A program made the translations under genes and the position numbers. A DNA stretch of 44,851 nucleotides. Source: Bacteroidaceae bacterium. GTDB lineage: Bacteria; Bacteroidota; Bacteroidia; Bacteroidales; Bacteroidaceae. The notes under the pieces are model-generated. The model worked only from the letters and a program-made list of their open reading frames with translations. It was not told the origin of the DNA and made no database searches. Of this stretch, positions 44,757-44,851 are shown piece after piece (the stretch's first letter is position 1; the number at the start of each line of letters is the position of its first letter). The DNA lies in the NCBI GenBank assembly GCA_024697945.1, contig JAILRU010000020.1, forward strand, positions 1 to 44,851, read 5' to 3'.

Positions 44757-44851
44757 CTAACCAAATATCTTAGCGCAACGGAACATGAAGAAGGGCAGGT
44801 CATTGACTCCATGCACCTGTGCTCTTAAGCCCTTCACCTTTGAATTGAAAG
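44757..44851 (-). mobile_element. 3' end of ISL3/ISAon1-type transposase
   Basis: The - strand frame entering from the window edge reads FNSKVKGLRAQVHGVNDLPF, FMFRCAKIFG, then stop at 44757. FN-K-K-FRA-RGV-D-FF-FRL is the conserved C-terminal pattern of DDE transposases of the ISL3 group (ISAon1-like in Bacteroidetes). Only 31 codons are visible. The family name is from memory of the motif. Confidence 0.6.

Overview
The window looks like a chromosomal segment from a member of the Bacteroidales, most likely Prevotella or a close relative. This rests on several features: a tuf-secE-nusG-rplKAJL-rpoBC cluster with a 1269-aa RpoB and 1433-aa RpoC; a complete MoxR/DUF58/BatA-E locus; a DUF4421-type outer-membrane protein; a 37-aa smalltalk-type micropeptide; and five promoters of the Bacteroidetes form TTTG-N20-22-TAnnTTTG. 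No species assignment is possible by eye.

Layout. (1) 1-12.7 kb, + strand, is the translation/transcription core: tRNA-Thr, tuf, tRNA-Trp, secE, nusG, rplK, rplA, rplJ, rplL, a terminator-like hairpin, rpoB, rpoC and a strong terminator. (2) 12.7-22.1 kb is accessory and visibly eroded. It holds a DUF4421 gene and pfkA, a smalltalk ORF with its own terminator, a GxxExxY gene bracketed by inverted repeats, a broken GH127-type gene, a candidate antitoxin/GNAT-toxin pair, the remains of an RND efflux operon collapsed by deletion, a patatin/Omp85 gene, and a 128-bp inverted-repeat element containing a 23-bp tandem array. (3) 22.1-38.3 kb, all on the - strand with gaps mostly under about 35 nt (largest about 80 nt), could be one long transcript from the promoter at 38.3 kb: moxR, DUF58, a BatD-like membrane protein, batA, a batB-batC fusion, batD, batE, PAP2 phosphatase, a very large tandem sensor kinase, a response regulator, a small membrane protein and uvrD/pcrA. 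(4) 38.4-42.35 kb is a second - strand unit: ftsY, rimO, an HU gene and an HU-repeat-TM-LysM gene, with one clear promoter in front of ftsY. (5) 42.4-44.85 kb is eroded again: a 33-bp tandem array, a 5'-truncated MG2/alpha-2-macroglobulin-like gene, a 22-bp tandem array and the 3' end of what looks like an ISL3/ISAon1-type transposase.

The most interesting signals are two. First, a family of small hairpin elements (CTCTCCCC..GGGGAG type) occurs inside or exactly at the edges of genes: at the BatB-BatC fusion junction, at the extreme N-terminus of RimO, in the UvrD linker (a related but more divergent case) and at the batA stop codon. This resembles the palindromic elements that insert in frame into Rickettsia genes. 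Second, one protein joins a cytoplasmic HU DNA-binding domain to a periplasmic LysM domain through an eight-residue repeat rod and one membrane segment, which would make it a candidate nucleoid-to-cell-wall tether. It is encoded with ftsY, the SRP receptor. All functional claims are by motif recognition only; no database search was run.
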